From Brevundimonas bullata (GTDB taxonomy: Bacteria; Pseudomonadota; Alphaproteobacteria; Caulobacterales; Caulobacteraceae), in the NCBI RefSeq assembly GCF_014207965.1, contig NZ_JACHLM010000003.1, positions 434,001-498,000 on the forward strand: a stretch of DNA of 64,000 nucleotides, written 5' to 3'. Positions 63,026-64,000 of this stretch are shown here, piece after piece; positions within the stretch are counted from its first letter, which is position 1; every line of letters begins with the position of its first letter. Both the position numbers and the translations under genes were made by a program. The notes below the pieces were generated by a model. It worked only from the letters and a program-made list of their open reading frames with translations, made no database searches and was not told the DNA's origin.

Positions 63026-63390
63026 CTGACGGCATCCGCCCGATCAGCCCGATCGAGGGCCATGCGGTGCACGAGCGCCGCGAAGGCGATCGGCGCGAAC
63101 GCGACCGCCGGAACGCCGCGGAAGCCAAGGCGGCCGAGGCGTCGCGCGCCGTGCTTCCGGCCGGGGAGCGGGTCGATCATGCCGCCTCCCCGGCAAAGCC
63201 TGCCGTGTCGCCGCTCGCCCCCCCGGCGCTCTTCGCCGCCCAGGTGCTGGGCCAGAAGGGCCAGAAGCGCGGCCTGAAGGGCGGTCCGCCGGTGCTGGAC
63301 GCCGCCCGCTCGACCTATCTGGGCGCGGAATACTCTGGCAAGCGCGACCGGCGCCCCCGCGTGGGCAGGGCGAGACAGACCGAGGTTTAG
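63022..63390 (+). CDS. Hypothetical protein coupled to phaR
   Basis: 122 aa from GTG, coupled to phaR by a 4-base overlap. It is Arg/Ala-rich, mostly disordered, with a charged block (ERREGDRRERDRRNAAEAKAAEA) and a C-terminal GGPPVLDAARSTYLGAEYSGKRDRRP stretch that looks more ordered. No family recognised. The position suggests a link to PHA granules. Confidence 0.6.
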   Translation: MTDGIRPISPIEGHAVHERREGDRRERDRRNAAEAKAAEASRAVLPAGERVDHAASPAKPAVSPLAPPALFAAQVLGQKGQKRGLKGGPPVLDAARSTYLGAEYSGKRDRRPRVGRARQTEV

Positions 63391-63454
63391 CCGCCTTACG
63401 CCTGATGGCATGGCGTTTGCGACTGCTCCGGCGTCTTAGACCGGAGTTTCGCCC

Positions 63455-63529
63455 ATGGCCGTCCTCAACCTCGCCGCCCGACTGTTTGACGTGACCGTGG
63501 TCGCCCTGGTCTTCGTCGCCTTCAGCTAA
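63455..63529 (+). CDS. Possible 24-aa hydrophobic micropeptide
   Basis: A 24-residue frame (MAVLNLAARLFDVTVVALVFVAFS) with one predicted membrane segment, preceded by GGAG about 9 bases upstream of the ATG. It stands alone between genes. Too short to be sure. Confidence 0.3.
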   Translation: MAVLNLAARLFDVTVVALVFVAFS

Positions 63530-63540
63530 ATCCCCGCCAA

Positions 63541-63966
63541 TCAGCGCGGGTTCATGTCGAAGTCGCGCCGCGAGGCGATGATGGTGACGATGAAGCCCGC
63601 CAGCACGTCCAGCAGCACCATGGTCAGGATCAGGAGGAAGACCGATCCCGCAAACCCCGGCAGCAGCAGGAACTCGACCAGGCAGACCACGAACAGCGCC
63701 ATCGACAGGGCGTGATTGACGATGGCGACCCGCTGGCTGGAGGTCGACTTCAGCAGTTCGACAAACAGCAGGATCAGCGACAGGAAGAGGATCAGGTCGC
63801 CGACGCTGATGCTCCAGACCGCGCCCGAGGTCATCGGCACGCGAAACAGGACTTCGCTCAGCACTGAGGCCTGACCCAGCACCGCGTCCGGCGCGCTTCC
63901 GCCCAGCAGGATCACCAGATTGTAGATCACCACCGGCACGACCAGCAGGGGTATGGCGATCAGCAT
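63541..63966 (-). CDS. Small inner-membrane protein of unknown function
   Basis: 141 aa with about four hydrophobic segments (LIAIPLLVVPVVIYNLVILLG; ISVGDLILFLSLILLFVELL; HALSMALFVVCLVEFLLL; VFLLILTMVLLDVLAGFIVTIIA), separated by short polar loops including KSTSSQR. No catalytic motifs. Ends in an acidic/basic tail (SRRDFDMNPR). Similar small membrane proteins occur in alphaproteobacteria, but I cannot name this one's function. Confidence 0.65.
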   Translation of the reverse strand: MLIAIPLLVVPVVIYNLVILLGGSAPDAVLGQASVLSEVLFRVPMTSGAVWSISVGDLILFLSLILLFVELLKSTSSQRVAIVNHALSMALFVVCLVEFLLLPGFAGSVFLLILTMVLLDVLAGFIVTIIASRRDFDMNPR

Positions 63967-64000
63967 GGGCGGTCCCTCCAGATCGCCCTGCTTAACCCGG

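Overview
The window looks like a chromosomal segment of a Caulobacterales bacterium, most likely Brevundimonas or a close relative. The evidence is high GC, small Caulobacter-type flagellins with FlbT, a MucR/Ros regulator, the order RNase D-lptC-lptA-lptB-rpoN-hpf-ptsN, the coupled argB-HAD-dapD operon, PhaR beside an acetyl-CoA acetyltransferase, and a CtrA-like TTAA-N7-TTAA box. The genus is inferred from gene content, not from a phylogenetic marker.

Layout. 0-7 kb: mucR, a GIY-YIG-like protein, then a minus-strand flagellar block (flaG-like, two almost identical flagellins, a third flagellin, flbT, a divergent fourth flagellin). 7.4-9.6 kb: four short TetR-like paralogues in one overlapping array, all sharing a CEPP motif just after the helix-turn-helix. 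10.2-18 kb: a chaperone-usher pilus operon (pilin, chaperone, usher, tip protein, small exported protein) behind a CtrA-like box, a LuxR-type regulator, and the frameshifted remains of a second usher. 18-25.7 kb: polysaccharide export genes (O-antigen ligase-like, TPR/carbohydrate-binding, Wzc-like kinase, Wza-like exporter, PHP phosphatase) plus an exported protein and a VanZ-like protein, without any glycosyltransferase. 26-33.7 kb: small regulators and small proteins, a 2OG-Fe(II) oxygenase, a TadG-like vWA protein, mtgA, a WD40 protein and an alpha/beta hydrolase.

33.7-36.1 kb is a mobile-element scar. A parDE toxin-antitoxin locus has its parE toxin split in two by a 1.8-kb insertion carrying a truncated integrase arm domain and the mobile mystery protein A/B pair (XRE regulator plus Fic protein). 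The two parE halves rejoin in frame at a 9-bp imperfect repeat, and parE also has an amber codon at position 4. 36.1-39.2 kb: metal homeostasis (DUF2093, COG0523 GTPase, CDF exporter, NicO-like membrane protein) with a candidate Zur-type palindrome.

39.4-64 kb is mostly conserved core: rplU-rpmA, a GNAT acetyltransferase, an Nramp-family transporter, tRNA-Leu(CAG), RNase D, the Lpt genes, rpoN, hpf, ptsN, Hsp20/DUF1150, two OmpA-family proteins, UDP-glucose dehydrogenase, a GDP-mannose pyrophosphorylase fused to an AGE-type isomerase, argB/HAD/dapD, a subtilisin autotransporter, thiolase, a frameshifted hemolysin III gene, phaR and small proteins. Envelope biogenesis is the common theme: flagellum, pilus, polysaccharide export, LPS transport and nucleotide-sugar supply.

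The strongest leads for something undescribed are the TetR-like quartet (7.5-9.5 kb) and the toxin gene interrupted by the mobile mystery element (33.7-36.1 kb).
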